Assembly: GCA_002691345.1 (NCBI GenBank)
Contig: NZHI01000036.1
Span: forward strand, 1-6,367
DNA: 6,367 bases
Reading direction: 5' to 3'
DNA from: Synechococcus sp. MED650
GTDB lineage: Bacteria > Cyanobacteriota > Cyanobacteriia > PCC-6307 > Cyanobiaceae
Shown piece after piece: positions 1-6,367 of this stretch (positions within the stretch are counted from its first letter, which is position 1; every line of letters begins with the position of its first letter). The notes below the pieces were generated by a model. It made no database searches and was not told where the DNA came from. It worked only from the letters and a program-made list of their open reading frames with translations. Both the position numbers and the translations under genes were made by a program.

Positions 1-93
1 CCGTAGCCGCCACCACCGCCGCCGCGGTAGCCACCACCGCCGCCGTAGCCGCCACCACCGCCGCCGCCGTAGCCACCACCACCGCCGCCGCGA
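1..93 (-). repeat. In-frame Gly/Tyr codon repeat (tail of rbp)
   Basis: This low-complexity tract of GGN glycine codons is punctuated by TAC tyrosine codons whose complements lie at 3-5, 27-29, 45-47 and 69-71. The tyrosines are therefore 8, 6 and 8 residues apart, with one arginine (R108) inside the tract. The near-repeated 18-24 nt units could change copy number by slippage. The encoded tail should be disordered, and such tails in RRM proteins commonly add weak RNA binding or self-association. The repeat continues past the left edge. Confidence 0.85.
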
Positions 94-347
94 CGGGGAG
101 CACTGCCACGGGGCTCTGCCTTGTTAATCCGGAGCGGACGGCCCATCAATTCGGCACCCTGAAGCCCCTCGATCGCCGCATCCTCAAGCGACTCATCGGC
201 CATCTCAACGAAGGCAAAGCCGCGCTTGCGGCCAGTGTCGCGTTCCAGAGGGAGGGCACAGTTGGTGACTTCACCAAACTGCGCGAACAGTTCAATCACA
301 TCTTCCTGCTCAGCGCGGAAGGGAAGGTTGCCGACAAAAATGCTCAC
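1..347 (-). CDS. rbp: Glycine-rich RRM RNA-binding protein, C-terminus cut by window edge
   Basis: The product binds single-stranded RNA through one RRM domain at residues 2-76. The RNP2 strand is IFVGNL (3-8) and the RNP1 strand is RGFAFVEM (42-49), with the exposed aromatics F44 and F46 that normally stack on bases. A short linker (AEPRGSAPRR, 77-86) leads into a Gly/Tyr tail from residue 87 that continues past the left edge, so the stop codon and true length are not visible (115 codons seen). This is the layout of the cyanobacterial Rbp family, several members of which are cold-induced in other species. The start is GTG at 347-345, because the family begins MSIFVGN and no ATG lies in frame just upstream. 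No clear Shine-Dalgarno sequence precedes it. The gene follows argH after 126 nt and may have its own leader. The family call is firm; the precise paralogue and its RNA targets cannot be told. Confidence 0.93.
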   Translation of the reverse strand, partial: MSIFVGNLPFRAEQEDVIELFAQFGEVTNCALPLERDTGRKRGFAFVEMADESLEDAAIEGLQGAELMGRPLRINKAEPRGSAPRRGGGGGGYGGGGGGGYGGGGGYRGGGGGGY

Positions 348-368
348 GTTTTGCGTGGACCGGGTACG

Positions 369-389
369 AAAAAATGGACCGAAGGGGCC
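369..389 (-). terminator. Terminator-like hairpin with T-run upstream of rbp
   Basis: On the minus strand GGCCC-CTTC-GGTCC can fold into a five-position stem (one C/U mismatch in the middle) with a CTTC loop, at 376-389. It is followed by one A and a run of six T (374-369), which is the shape of an intrinsic terminator. It lies 98 nt after the argH stop and ends 21 nt before the rbp GTG. It may end the argH transcript, or act as an attenuator in the rbp leader. The stem is short and mismatched, so strength is doubtful. Confidence 0.35.
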
Positions 390-447
390 TGAAACATTGC
401 CGTGGAGCCATGACTCCGGAACGAAGTGACATACCTCTGGCTTATTA

Positions 448-477
448 AGCGTAGACCCGGTTGTGCGAGTGAGTCAT
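448..477 (-). promoter_or_regulatory. Weak promoter-like pair for rbp
   Basis: On the minus strand ATGACT (477-472; four of six matches to TTGACA) is separated by 18 nt from TACGCT (453-448; fits TANNNT). It overlaps the argH stop codon. If real, transcription would begin near 441 and leave a leader of roughly 94 nt before the rbp GTG. That leader would contain a GGAG/CTCC hairpin (404-417) and the terminator-like hairpin. Matches this weak occur by chance, so this is a suggestion only. Confidence 0.2.
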
Positions 478-1892
478 CCCAAAACAGAAGTTGCTTTGAA
501 ACGCTGTAACCAGCCCGCAAGCTGTTCATCAACCCGATCAAATCCTGTCCCGCCTTCACTCCGACGGGCTGCCACGACGGCCCGCGGTGCAAGAGCTGCA
601 TGCAAATCAGCTTCGAAGGCCGGATGCAGCTCCTTCCATGCCGTCAGATCGAGATCTCGGAGAAGACAACCTTGCTCAAGACATCGGCGAACCACGGCAC
701 CCACAAGCTGATAAGCCTCCCGGAATGGCACCCCACGGGCGACCAGATAGTCAGCAACATCCGTTGCATTGGAAAAGTCTTGCTCAACCGCTTCATTGAG
801 ACGTTCAATTTTGAACTCAAGGCCTTCCTCAAACAGGATCGCCATCGCTTCGACGCAATCCCGCGTGGTGCGGAAGGCATCAAATAAGGCCTCTTTATCT
901 TCCTGAAAATCCTTGTTGTAAGCCAAAGGAAGCCCCTTGATCATCGTCAGCAAACCCTGCAAATGCCCGAAAACCCTTCCGGTCTTTCCACGGACCAACT
1001 CAGGCACATCCGGATTCTTTTTCTGAGGCATCAAGCTGCTTCCCGTGGCGCAACGGTCGCTCAGCCGCACAAATCCGAATTCCTCCGAAGCCCAGGCGAT
1101 CACCTCTTCGGCAAGACGGCTGAGATGCACCATCACCAAGGAGGCGGCAGCCGAGAATTCCACGCAGAAATCCCGGTCACTCACCGCATCGAGACTGTTG
1201 GCATAGATGGTGGCAAAACCAAGGTCCTTGGCGGTGCGCTGCCGATCAATCGGAACCGGGGTGCCCGCTAGGGCAGCAGCACCAAGGGGGCAGATGTTCA
1301 CCCGCTTTCGCACATCCTGAAGACGCTCACGATCGCGCTCGAGCATCTCGATGTATGCGAGGAGATGGTGGGCCAGACACAGCGGTTGAGCCCGCTGCAG
1401 ATGGGTGTAGCCAGGGATCATCGTGCGCCGATGACGATCCGCCTGGCTCAGCAAAGCCTGCTGCAACCGCTGCAAGTCTTGATCCAAATCATCCAAGCGT
1501 CGTCGCAGCCACAGCCGCAGATCCGTGCCCACCTGATCGTTGCGGCTGCGACCGGTGTGCAACTTCTTGCCCACGGGGCCAAGCAAGGTGATCAGCCGGC
1601 GTTCCACAGCGAAGTGAACATCCTCATCAGCCAAACCGGGCTGGAAACTGCCGGATGCCGCTTCAGCACGAACCGTTTCCAGGCCCTCCACCAGCTGCTC
1701 AGCTTCCGCCTCGGTGATCACGCCCACACCAGCCAGCATGCGGGCATGAGCGACCGACCCGTCTAGATCTTCCTGAAGCAGGGTGAGGTCAAAACCGATG
1801 GAGGCATTGAACGCCTCGATAAAGGGATGCAGACCCTGTTCAAAACGATCACTCCAAGTACCCGAGGCACCACCGGTCACACCACCAGCCAT
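474..1892 (-). CDS. argH: Argininosuccinate lyase
   Basis: ArgH splits argininosuccinate into arginine and fumarate in the cytoplasm, the last step of arginine synthesis, and works as a homotetramer. The 472-residue product is of normal family length and intact. Visible family motifs are HTGRSRNDQ (112-120), [10 protein letters not shown] (161-170, with H164 at the position of the catalytic-pair histidine) and the fumarate lyase signature [12 protein letters not shown] (284-295). In that signature S285 aligns with the serine that is catalytic in delta-crystallin/ASL enzymes. I chose ATG at 1892-1890, giving MAGGVTGG, which leaves 28 nt after the phosphatase gene. An in-frame start 18 codons earlier (1946) would overlap that gene and adds residues unlike the family. 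No clear ribosome binding site is seen. The close spacing suggests cotranscription with the upstream genes, though these have no arginine role. Confidence 0.96.
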   Translation of the reverse strand: MAGGVTGGASGTWSDRFEQGLHPFIEAFNASIGFDLTLLQEDLDGSVAHARMLAGVGVITEAEAEQLVEGLETVRAEAASGSFQPGLADEDVHFAVERRLITLLGPVGKKLHTGRSRNDQVGTDLRLWLRRRLDDLDQDLQRLQQALLSQADRHRRTMIPGYTHLQRAQPLCLAHHLLAYIEMLERDRERLQDVRKRVNICPLGAAALAGTPVPIDRQRTAKDLGFATIYANSLDAVSDRDFCVEFSAAASLVMVHLSRLAEEVIAWASEEFGFVRLSDRCATGSSLMPQKKNPDVPELVRGKTGRVFGHLQGLLTMIKGLPLAYNKDFQEDKEALFDAFRTTRDCVEAMAILFEEGLEFKIERLNEAVEQDFSNATDVADYLVARGVPFREAYQLVGAVVRRCLEQGCLLRDLDLTAWKELHPAFEADLHAALAPRAVVAARRSEGGTGFDRVDEQLAGWLQRFKATSVLG

Positions 1893-1920
1893 CAAACGGT
1901 CTGTCGATTGCTTCAGCTTG

Positions 1921-3333
1921 TCAGGCGATTGTCCTGGCCCGCACACTCGGCAGGGTCACAGCCTCCGGAACCTTGAGCACAACCATCGATGCGTCATCTT
2001 CCAGTTGACGATCAGACCCGACAAACCGATCCAAGCGATCGAACAATGTATCCAGGATTCCTTGAGCACCTTGTCCGCTACGACAAGCCTGCTCAAGCGC
2101 ACGCAACAACCGCGCCTCATCAAAACGATCGCCAGTGATACCAGGCGCTTCTGTCACACCATCGGTGTAATAGAGCAACACATCCCCCGGCTCGAGCCGG
2201 ACCTCACCAAGAGCAAATTCAGCTTCGGGCTGCAGCCCAATCAACAGCCCCGCAGCATCAAGCCGAATGATGCTGCGCCGCTCAGCCCGCCAGAGCAGAG
2301 GGGGATTATGAGCTGCGTTGGCATAACGCAGCCGCAGGGTGCGAGGGTCGAAATCGGAATAGAAGAGCGTGACGAACCTGTGGGACTGAGCCAGGTCTTC
2401 CTGGGCTAGTTGGTTCAAATCATGCAGGATCCGGTCCGGTGGAAGGCCGCTGAGCACTTCAGCCCGGAGCATTCCCCGCAACATGGTCATCAGCAGACCC
2501 GCCGGGACTCCCTTACCCATGACATCTCCCATCACCAGAGCCCAACGCCCCCGCTCGCGACGGCGACCGATCAATTCCGGCCGCGTGGGAATGAAGTCGT
2601 AGTAATCACCCCCCACCTGGAACGCAGGTCGGCAACGAGCTGCCAAATCAACTCCCTCAATGACGGGACAGTGATCCGGCAACAATTGGGCCTGGATTTC
2701 AGCACCGATGCTGAGCTGCCGATCCACCCGCTCATGACGGCGGGCTTCCTGCTGCATTTGATCATTCTCAATGGCAACCGCAGCGAGATCAGCAACCAGC
2801 TGAGCGTGGCGACGATGAACGTCGCTCCAAGCCAGTTTGGCTCGACGATCAAAGACATACAGACGACCCCTCGAGCGGCCACGGGCAACCAGAGAAGTGG
2901 CAAACAAATCCGCTTGAGGCAGACATCGCTGCACCAAACGGTCGAGAGACAGAAGCTGGTCGTCGTCTGTACCGAAACCGGCTGATGCTCCTGGCTCGAA
3001 GGCACCAAGCCTGCGCAGGAGATCATCCGATGATGCAACGGGAACCACCTGAAGCTGATCCCTCCAAAGACGCCCATCGGATTGAAATGGCACCAGAAGC
3101 GCCCCGTCGACGCCCACAAGTCGAGACGCCACGACGGGTACCAACTCCAGAAAGCGCTGGAGATTGGTGAAACTTCGGAGGGCAAACCCAAGTGAAACGA
3201 GCAGATCTTGATTACGCCTCTGCTCACTGCTGAGGCTGTCAAACAACCGCCGCAGAGATTCCATCGCTTGAGGCGATGGGTTCGCTGCCCGCGTGGGCGG
3301 GCTGGAATAACGTCTGGGTGGCTTACTGCTCAA
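1921..3333 (-). CDS. RsbU-like SpoIIE/PP2C-family serine/threonine phosphatase with N-terminal GAF-like domain
   Basis: This is a predicted soluble metal-dependent Ser/Thr phosphatase of 470 residues. The C-terminal half (about 220-455) carries the PP2C-type metal ligands of the SpoIIE/RsbU branch: GGDYYD (241-246), [12 protein letters not shown] (268-279, D270), YYTDGVTEA (388-396, D391) and EDDAS (445-449). Residues about 40-190 look like a GAF-type sensory domain, and a charged helical stretch (about 186-215) links it to the catalytic part. RsbU relatives dephosphorylate anti-anti-sigma proteins in partner-switching cascades, but no STAS protein or anti-sigma kinase lies in this window, so substrate and signal are unknown. 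The assigned start is TTG at 3333-3331, with a G-rich run (GGGGG) just upstream that may act as a ribosome binding site. ATG at 3264 (M24) is an alternative that would drop a basic, proline-rich 23-residue N-terminus. The gene starts 35 nt after the ftsY stop. Confidence 0.9.
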   Translation of the reverse strand: MSSKPPRRYSSPPTRAANPSPQAMESLRRLFDSLSSEQRRNQDLLVSLGFALRSFTNLQRFLELVPVVASRLVGVDGALLVPFQSDGRLWRDQLQVVPVASSDDLLRRLGAFEPGASAGFGTDDDQLLSLDRLVQRCLPQADLFATSLVARGRSRGRLYVFDRRAKLAWSDVHRRHAQLVADLAAVAIENDQMQQEARRHERVDRQLSIGAEIQAQLLPDHCPVIEGVDLAARCRPAFQVGGDYYDFIPTRPELIGRRRERGRWALVMGDVMGKGVPAGLLMTMLRGMLRAEVLSGLPPDRILHDLNQLAQEDLAQSHRFVTLFYSDFDPRTLRLRYANAAHNPPLLWRAERRSIIRLDAAGLLIGLQPEAEFALGEVRLEPGDVLLYYTDGVTEAPGITGDRFDEARLLRALEQACRSGQGAQGILDTLFDRLDRFVGSDRQLEDDASMVVLKVPEAVTLPSVRARTIA

Positions 3334-3368
3334 GCTCGAACCCCCAGGATTTGAACCGTAGCAACGGA

Positions 3369-4805
3369 TCAGCGCCCAGCCAGCAAAGCCTCAACGAATT
3401 CAAAACTGTTGAACGGCCGCAGATCCCGAATCCCCTCGCCTGCACCGATGAAGCGAATCGGCAGACGCGCCTCTGACGACACCGCTAGAGCGACACCGCC
3501 TCGAGCCGTGCCATCCAATTTGGTGATCACCACGCCGGTCAAACCGGCTGCGTCTGCGAAGGCCATGGCCTGACGCAAACCGTTCTGCCCCTGACTGGCA
3601 TCCAGCACAAGCAGCGATTCAACTTTGGCCTCAGGAGCAAGGCGATCAATAATCTTTCTGACCTTCTGCAGCTCTTCCATCAGGTTGTGTTTGGTCTGCA
3701 ACCGACCGGCGGTATCCACGAGAAGCAGATCAGCTCCCCGAGAGCGAGCAGCACCGATGGCATCGAACACCACAGCTGCCGGATCGGCATTGCTGCTGGG
3801 ATTGGAGACCACAGCCACGTCGCTGCGTTCTCCCCAGACCTGCACCTGTTGAACAGCAGCAGCACGGAAGGTGTCTGCAGCAGCGATCAGAGCGGAGTAC
3901 CCACTGCGAACGGCCAGGTTGGCCAGTTTTCCAAGGGTTGTGGTTTTGCCGACACCATTCACCCCCACCATCAGCCAGATATTGAGCCGATCGCGTTCGG
4001 GAGCCAAAAGAGACACGCCGCTGGCCTCAATTGGTGCGTCCAAAAGCCCACGCAATTGCTCCTTGAGAAAACGAATCCCTTCTGCTGGATCCACCACCTC
4101 CTCATTCATCCGCTGACGAAGTGCCTCCAGCACCTGATCCGTGGCTTGAACACCGGCATCCGCTCGCAACAGCAACGTTTCAAGGTCATCGACAACCTCC
4201 GGTGTGAGCGGGTCATCGCCAAGGTTCTCTAAAAGGCCAGTGACAAAGCCCTGGCGGGTTTTCTCCAGACCGCGACGCAAACGACCCAGCCAATCGATCT
4301 CCTCAAGAGACACCTGATCAGCACGCCGGCCTTGAGCTGCCAGAACCTCCGCCGACCAGGTGAAGTCGTCATCAAAATCCCCAAGGCTTGGTTCCGAGGC
4401 ATCCGCCTCCGGAACTGCAGCTGGAGCAGGGGTTGGAGCAGGTGCAACCTCCAGAGCACGAGCATCCAGATCTTGCTGCCGTTCAGAACGCTGGGCCGCG
4501 GCTTGCTCGAGGAGAGAGAGACCAGGAGTTGGTGCAGGAGTTGGTGATGGTGTTGGTGTTGGTTCTGGAGCTGGTGTCGCCGTCGGTGCCGGAGCTGGCT
4601 CCGCCGCAGCCTGCTGCTGGGCCTTAAGCCGGGCATAAGCCTCACGGGCCCAGACAAGAGCCTGATCTTCCTCCTCAACAGGCGCAACAGAAGGTTCCGG
4701 CATCGCTTCCGAAGTGGGTTCCGGCGTTGCTTCCGGAACCGGTGAGGGAGTTGGTTCCGGGTCGTTGGATCCGGACGTCTGTCGCTCGAACCAGTTAAAA
4801 ACCAT
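3369..4805 (-). CDS. ftsY: Signal recognition particle receptor FtsY (SRP GTPase)
   Basis: FtsY is the membrane-associated receptor for SRP. It pairs with Ffh and hydrolyses GTP so that ribosomes making membrane proteins reach the translocon. The 478-residue product has an N-terminal low-complexity region (about 10-150) rich in Pro, Ala, Thr and Glu, a helical N domain (about 170-255) and a complete G domain. G-domain motifs are GVNGVGKTT (281-289, P-loop), DTFRAAA (311-317), DTAGR (364-368), TKLD (428-431) and GAGE (454-457). The start ATG at 4805-4803 shares its A with the nusB stop codon (TGATG), which suggests translational coupling. The first residues MVFNWFERQ resemble the short hydrophobic N-termini of FtsY proteins that touch the membrane. 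In cyanobacteria the receptor may serve both plasma and thylakoid membranes (inference). All GTPase motifs are intact. Confidence 0.97.
   Translation of the reverse strand: MVFNWFERQTSGSNDPEPTPSPVPEATPEPTSEAMPEPSVAPVEEEDQALVWAREAYARLKAQQQAAAEPAPAPTATPAPEPTPTPSPTPAPTPGLSLLEQAAAQRSERQQDLDARALEVAPAPTPAPAAVPEADASEPSLGDFDDDFTWSAEVLAAQGRRADQVSLEEIDWLGRLRRGLEKTRQGFVTGLLENLGDDPLTPEVVDDLETLLLRADAGVQATDQVLEALRQRMNEEVVDPAEGIRFLKEQLRGLLDAPIEASGVSLLAPERDRLNIWLMVGVNGVGKTTTLGKLANLAVRSGYSALIAAADTFRAAAVQQVQVWGERSDVAVVSNPSSNADPAAVVFDAIGAARSRGADLLLVDTAGRLQTKHNLMEELQKVRKIIDRLAPEAKVESLLVLDASQGQNGLRQAMAFADAAGLTGVVITKLDGTARGGVALAVSSEARLPIRFIGAGEGIRDLRPFNSFEFVEALLAGR
4514..4604 (-). repeat. Pro-Thr/Pro-Ala codon repeat within ftsY
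   Basis: This stretch of the ftsY N-terminal region encodes about 25 residues of alternating proline with Thr, Ala, Ser or Glu (near residues 69-95). On the plus strand it reads as repeated GTTGGTG/GCTGGTG-like units. Similar but shorter Pro-rich patches occur near residues 15-40 and 121-130. Such a segment is probably an extended, unfolded spacer between the membrane-touching N-terminus and the GTPase. Its length is likely variable among close strains. Confidence 0.7.
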
Positions 4806-5440
4806 CAGGCGGACGCAGAGGACTTGGCGTCGTGAAAGCGGCGCAACACACCGTTGATCATGCGACGGCCTTGCTCATCGCTGTAGCGATTGGCCAATTC
4901 CACCGCCTCGTTAAAGGCCACAGGTGGCGGGGTGCCCATGGACTCAAGATCGACCACCGCAAGTCGGAGAATGTCTCGGTCGATTCTTGGCAATCGGGTG
5001 AGGCGCCAGCCCTCCATCACATGGTCGAGTCGGGAATCGATTGCGCCACGCTGATTCAGCACCTGCTGAACACGCTCCAAAGCTCCGCGCCGAATCTGCT
5101 CCTGATCCCCCAACAGCAACAGCCGGGGAAGTTCAAGACTGGCGGAAAGACCATTCAGCACCTGTTCGGCGGCCGTCAGAGAGGAGCGCAGATGGCTGCG
5201 CACGGAGTCATGGGTGGAATCCAAGCCCTGTTGAAGCTCACTATCCAGCAGAGACTGCTGGGCCTGTTCAAGGTCTGCGGCGCTTGAATCGAGGGATTCG
5301 CGCCAATGTTGCGTGAGAGTCTCTAAGGCCTTGTCCAGAACTGCGTCCAGGGACAGATCAGCGACGGATGGAGCTTTCTGCTCAGGAACCTGACCGAGCA
5401 CCAGCAGAGCCAGCTCGCGGGATAGGGATCGTGTCGGCAT
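4805..5440 (-). CDS. nusB: Transcription antitermination protein NusB, long cyanobacterial-type form
   Basis: NusB binds boxA RNA with NusE (S10) and supports antitermination on rRNA operons. The C-terminal part is clearly NusB: a helix near 140-165 containing RLPRIDRDILRLAVVDLE, then PVAFNEAVELANRYS (173-187) and MINGVLRRF (194-202). The N-terminal SRELALLVLGQ (7-17) matches the first NusB helix. The protein is 211 residues against about 140 in E. coli. The excess is a helical, Gln/Leu/Ser-rich segment at roughly 30-105 between the first helix and the conserved core. The arginine-rich N-terminal motif that helps RNA binding in E. coli NusB is reduced here to TRSLSRE. ATG at 5440-5438 is the start. 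The gene begins 3 nt after the DUF502 stop and runs directly into ftsY, so the three are very likely cotranscribed. Confidence 0.93.
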   Translation of the reverse strand: MPTRSLSRELALLVLGQVPEQKAPSVADLSLDAVLDKALETLTQHWRESLDSSAADLEQAQQSLLDSELQQGLDSTHDSVRSHLRSSLTAAEQVLNGLSASLELPRLLLLGDQEQIRRGALERVQQVLNQRGAIDSRLDHVMEGWRLTRLPRIDRDILRLAVVDLESMGTPPPVAFNEAVELANRYSDEQGRRMINGVLRRFHDAKSSASA

Positions 5441-5443
5441 GTC

Positions 5444-6178
5444 TCAGCTGGAAGGGGACGCGGAGGCTCGCAATTGGGCGATCAAACTGGAGAAACTGCG
5501 GTTCACGGGAGCTTCGCGCTCGTCCGGATTGACGATTCCGGCGGAAATGATTGTGCGGAATGCTTCTTCAACACTGATCTCAAGCTCCCGAACCGAACCT
5601 GCAGGAACCAGGGTGTACCAACCGGTGGTTGGGTTCGGAGCAGTCGGGATAAAGACACTCAACAAAGGGCCTTTGAGATCCGACTGCAGGGAGGGCCCGA
5701 CTTCACCAGTGACGAAACCGACGCTGAACAGGCCTTCACGGGGGTATTCCACAAGGACAACCCGTCTGAAACGGGTGGAATTGTCGCGAAGGACCGTTTC
5801 AAGAAGCTGCTTGAGGGTTTTGTAGACCGACCCCGCCAGAGGAATGCGGCTGAGGGTGCCCTCTCCAAATTCGAGCAACCAACGACCAACGATGTTGCGA
5901 GCCATCAATCCGATCAGGAGGATCCCCATCAAGGGGACCGTGAGACCAAGGGCAAGGTTGATCAGATCCTGAAGCAGAGGGTTCAGCGTGATGAACGGAT
6001 TGAGCTGCTTCGGGATCGATGTGAGAAACGCCAGCACAAATCGACTGACGATCGTGGAAAGCCAGATGGTGGTGGCCAAGGGGATGACCACCAACAAGCC
6101 TGCAATCAGATCATTCTTGAGATCCTGCTGAAGCCTCGCGGACAGCGGCAGGTCGGGTCTGGGATTGGACTGGACCAA
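5444..6178 (-). CDS. DUF502 family membrane protein (plant LIKE-COV relative)
   Basis: This 244-residue protein belongs to the DUF502 family, present in bacteria and as COV1/LIKE-COV proteins in plants. Its biochemical role in bacteria is not established. Two hydrophobic segments are visible, about residues 24-50 (LIAGLLVVIPLATTIWLS onward) and about 68-97. They are followed by a conserved soluble region with PLAGSVYKTLKQLLE (113-127), VLVEYPREGLFSVGFVTG (141-158), SVFIPTAPNPTTGWY (174-188) and a short polar tail. The reading frame opens after a TGA only ten codons upstream of TTG at 6178-6176. That TTG is the only reasonable start that keeps the N-terminal region whole, since the first in-frame ATG is residue 84. 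No Shine-Dalgarno sequence is evident. The gene ends 3 nt before nusB, which places a membrane protein at the head of the nusB-ftsY unit. The family call is good; function is unknown. Confidence 0.9.
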   Translation of the reverse strand: MVQSNPRPDLPLSARLQQDLKNDLIAGLLVVIPLATTIWLSTIVSRFVLAFLTSIPKQLNPFITLNPLLQDLINLALGLTVPLMGILLIGLMARNIVGRWLLEFGEGTLSRIPLAGSVYKTLKQLLETVLRDNSTRFRRVVLVEYPREGLFSVGFVTGEVGPSLQSDLKGPLLSVFIPTAPNPTTGWYTLVPAGSVRELEISVEEAFRTIISAGIVNPDEREAPVNRSFSSLIAQLRASASPSS

Positions 6179-6226
6179 GGAGCTGCTGCGCCCAGCTTTA
6201 AGAAGTCAGACCAACCTAACCAGCGA

Positions 6227-6367
6227 TCAGAGCACTGCAGCGAGAGCAAGCAAGACGAAAGCGAGGGCCAGGACCACTGCAGTTGCCGTACCACCGATCA
6301 GACGCTGCTGAGATTCGCGGACCTGACTGGACTCCACTCGCTTGAGCTGGTCTTCCATTTGGGAGAT
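6227..6367 (-). CDS. C-terminal end of a small protein with a terminal membrane helix (partial at window edge)
   Basis: An open frame enters from the right edge and ends at TGA 6229-6227, giving 46 visible residues. The first part is charged and Gln-rich (MEDQLKRVESSQVRESQQRL). The last 20 or so residues are strongly hydrophobic (VVLALAFVLLALAAVL at the end), which suggests a single membrane helix with the C-terminus in or across the membrane. ATG at 6358-6356 could be the start of a 43-residue protein, or the frame may belong to a longer protein beginning outside the window. I do not recognise the family. It lies 48 nt before the DUF502 start on the same strand, so it may lead the same operon. 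The coding call rests on the coherent amphipathic-then-hydrophobic composition, not on homology. Confidence 0.6.
   Translation of the reverse strand: MSQMEDQLKRVESSQVRESQQRLIGGTATAVVLALAFVLLALAAVL

Noticed and set aside
401..420. A GGAG/CTCC inverted repeat considered as a terminator or operator in its own right.
   Set aside because: The core stem is only four pairs with a six-base loop and no T-run follows it. I keep it only as part of the leader observation.
1893..1946. A longer argH reading frame with 18 extra N-terminal residues.
   Set aside because: The extra codons overlap the phosphatase gene, and the residues do not resemble ArgH N-termini. MAGGVTGG at 1892 fits better.
1783..2409. 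A 208-codon plus-strand open frame opposite argH and the phosphatase gene.
   Set aside because: It lies antisense to two strongly supported genes and its translation has no recognisable domain or composition of a real protein. The same applies to the 181-codon plus-strand frame at 3687-4232 opposite ftsY.
2571..3242. A 223-codon minus-strand frame overlapping the phosphatase gene in another phase.
   Set aside because: The phosphatase frame carries all PP2C motifs across this stretch. The alternative translation is rich in Trp, Cys and Ser with no domain, as expected of a shifted frame.
3334..3360. A tRNA T-arm-like motif (GGTTCAAATCC on the minus strand) between ftsY and the phosphatase gene.
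   Set aside because: The flanking bases allow only two of five T-stem pairs, and the sequence where the rest of a tRNA would lie is the conserved C-terminal coding end of ftsY. It is most likely chance.
1..6367. A hidden mobile element, CRISPR array, phage remnant or defence cluster.
   Set aside because: All substantial sequence is accounted for by intact, same-strand housekeeping genes with short gaps. I saw no transposase, integrase, spaced direct repeats outside coding low complexity, or RNA gene.

Overview
The window looks like chromosomal DNA from a marine picocyanobacterium, most likely a Synechococcus-type genome. The evidence is protein-level: a cyanobacterial glycine-rich RRM protein, a 211-residue cyanobacterial-type NusB, an FtsY with a proline-rich N-terminus, and a DUF502 membrane protein, all packed on one strand with moderate-to-high GC. 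From memory, the order DUF502 - nusB - ftsY - RsbU-like phosphatase - argH - RNA-binding protein is typical of Synechococcus/Prochlorococcus core chromosome. No search was run to confirm this.

All genes are on the minus strand, so transcription runs from right to left. From the right edge they are: the C-terminal end of a small protein with one terminal membrane helix (cut by the window), a DUF502 membrane protein, nusB, ftsY, a GAF-like plus SpoIIE/PP2C phosphatase, argH, and an rbp-type RNA-binding protein whose glycine-rich tail runs off the left edge. From DUF502 to argH the gaps are -1 to about 35 nt, which suggests one transcription unit. nusB and ftsY share a base in a TGATG junction. 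The only real intergenic space is the 126 nt between the argH stop and the rbp start. It holds a weak promoter-like pair and, close to the rbp start, a terminator-like hairpin with a T-run.

The genes serve housekeeping roles: NusB in rRNA antitermination, FtsY as SRP receptor for membrane protein targeting, ArgH in the last step of arginine synthesis, and Rbp in RNA binding. The phosphatase is a probable regulator with no partner kinase or anti-sigma antagonist visible here. Three genes appear to start at non-ATG codons: rbp at GTG, the phosphatase and DUF502 at TTG.

I see no mobile element, CRISPR array, tRNA/rRNA gene, phage gene or defence-like cluster, and no evidence for a new system. 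The points most worth a second look are the leader of rbp, the large insert and weakened basic motif in NusB, and the orphan phosphatase.
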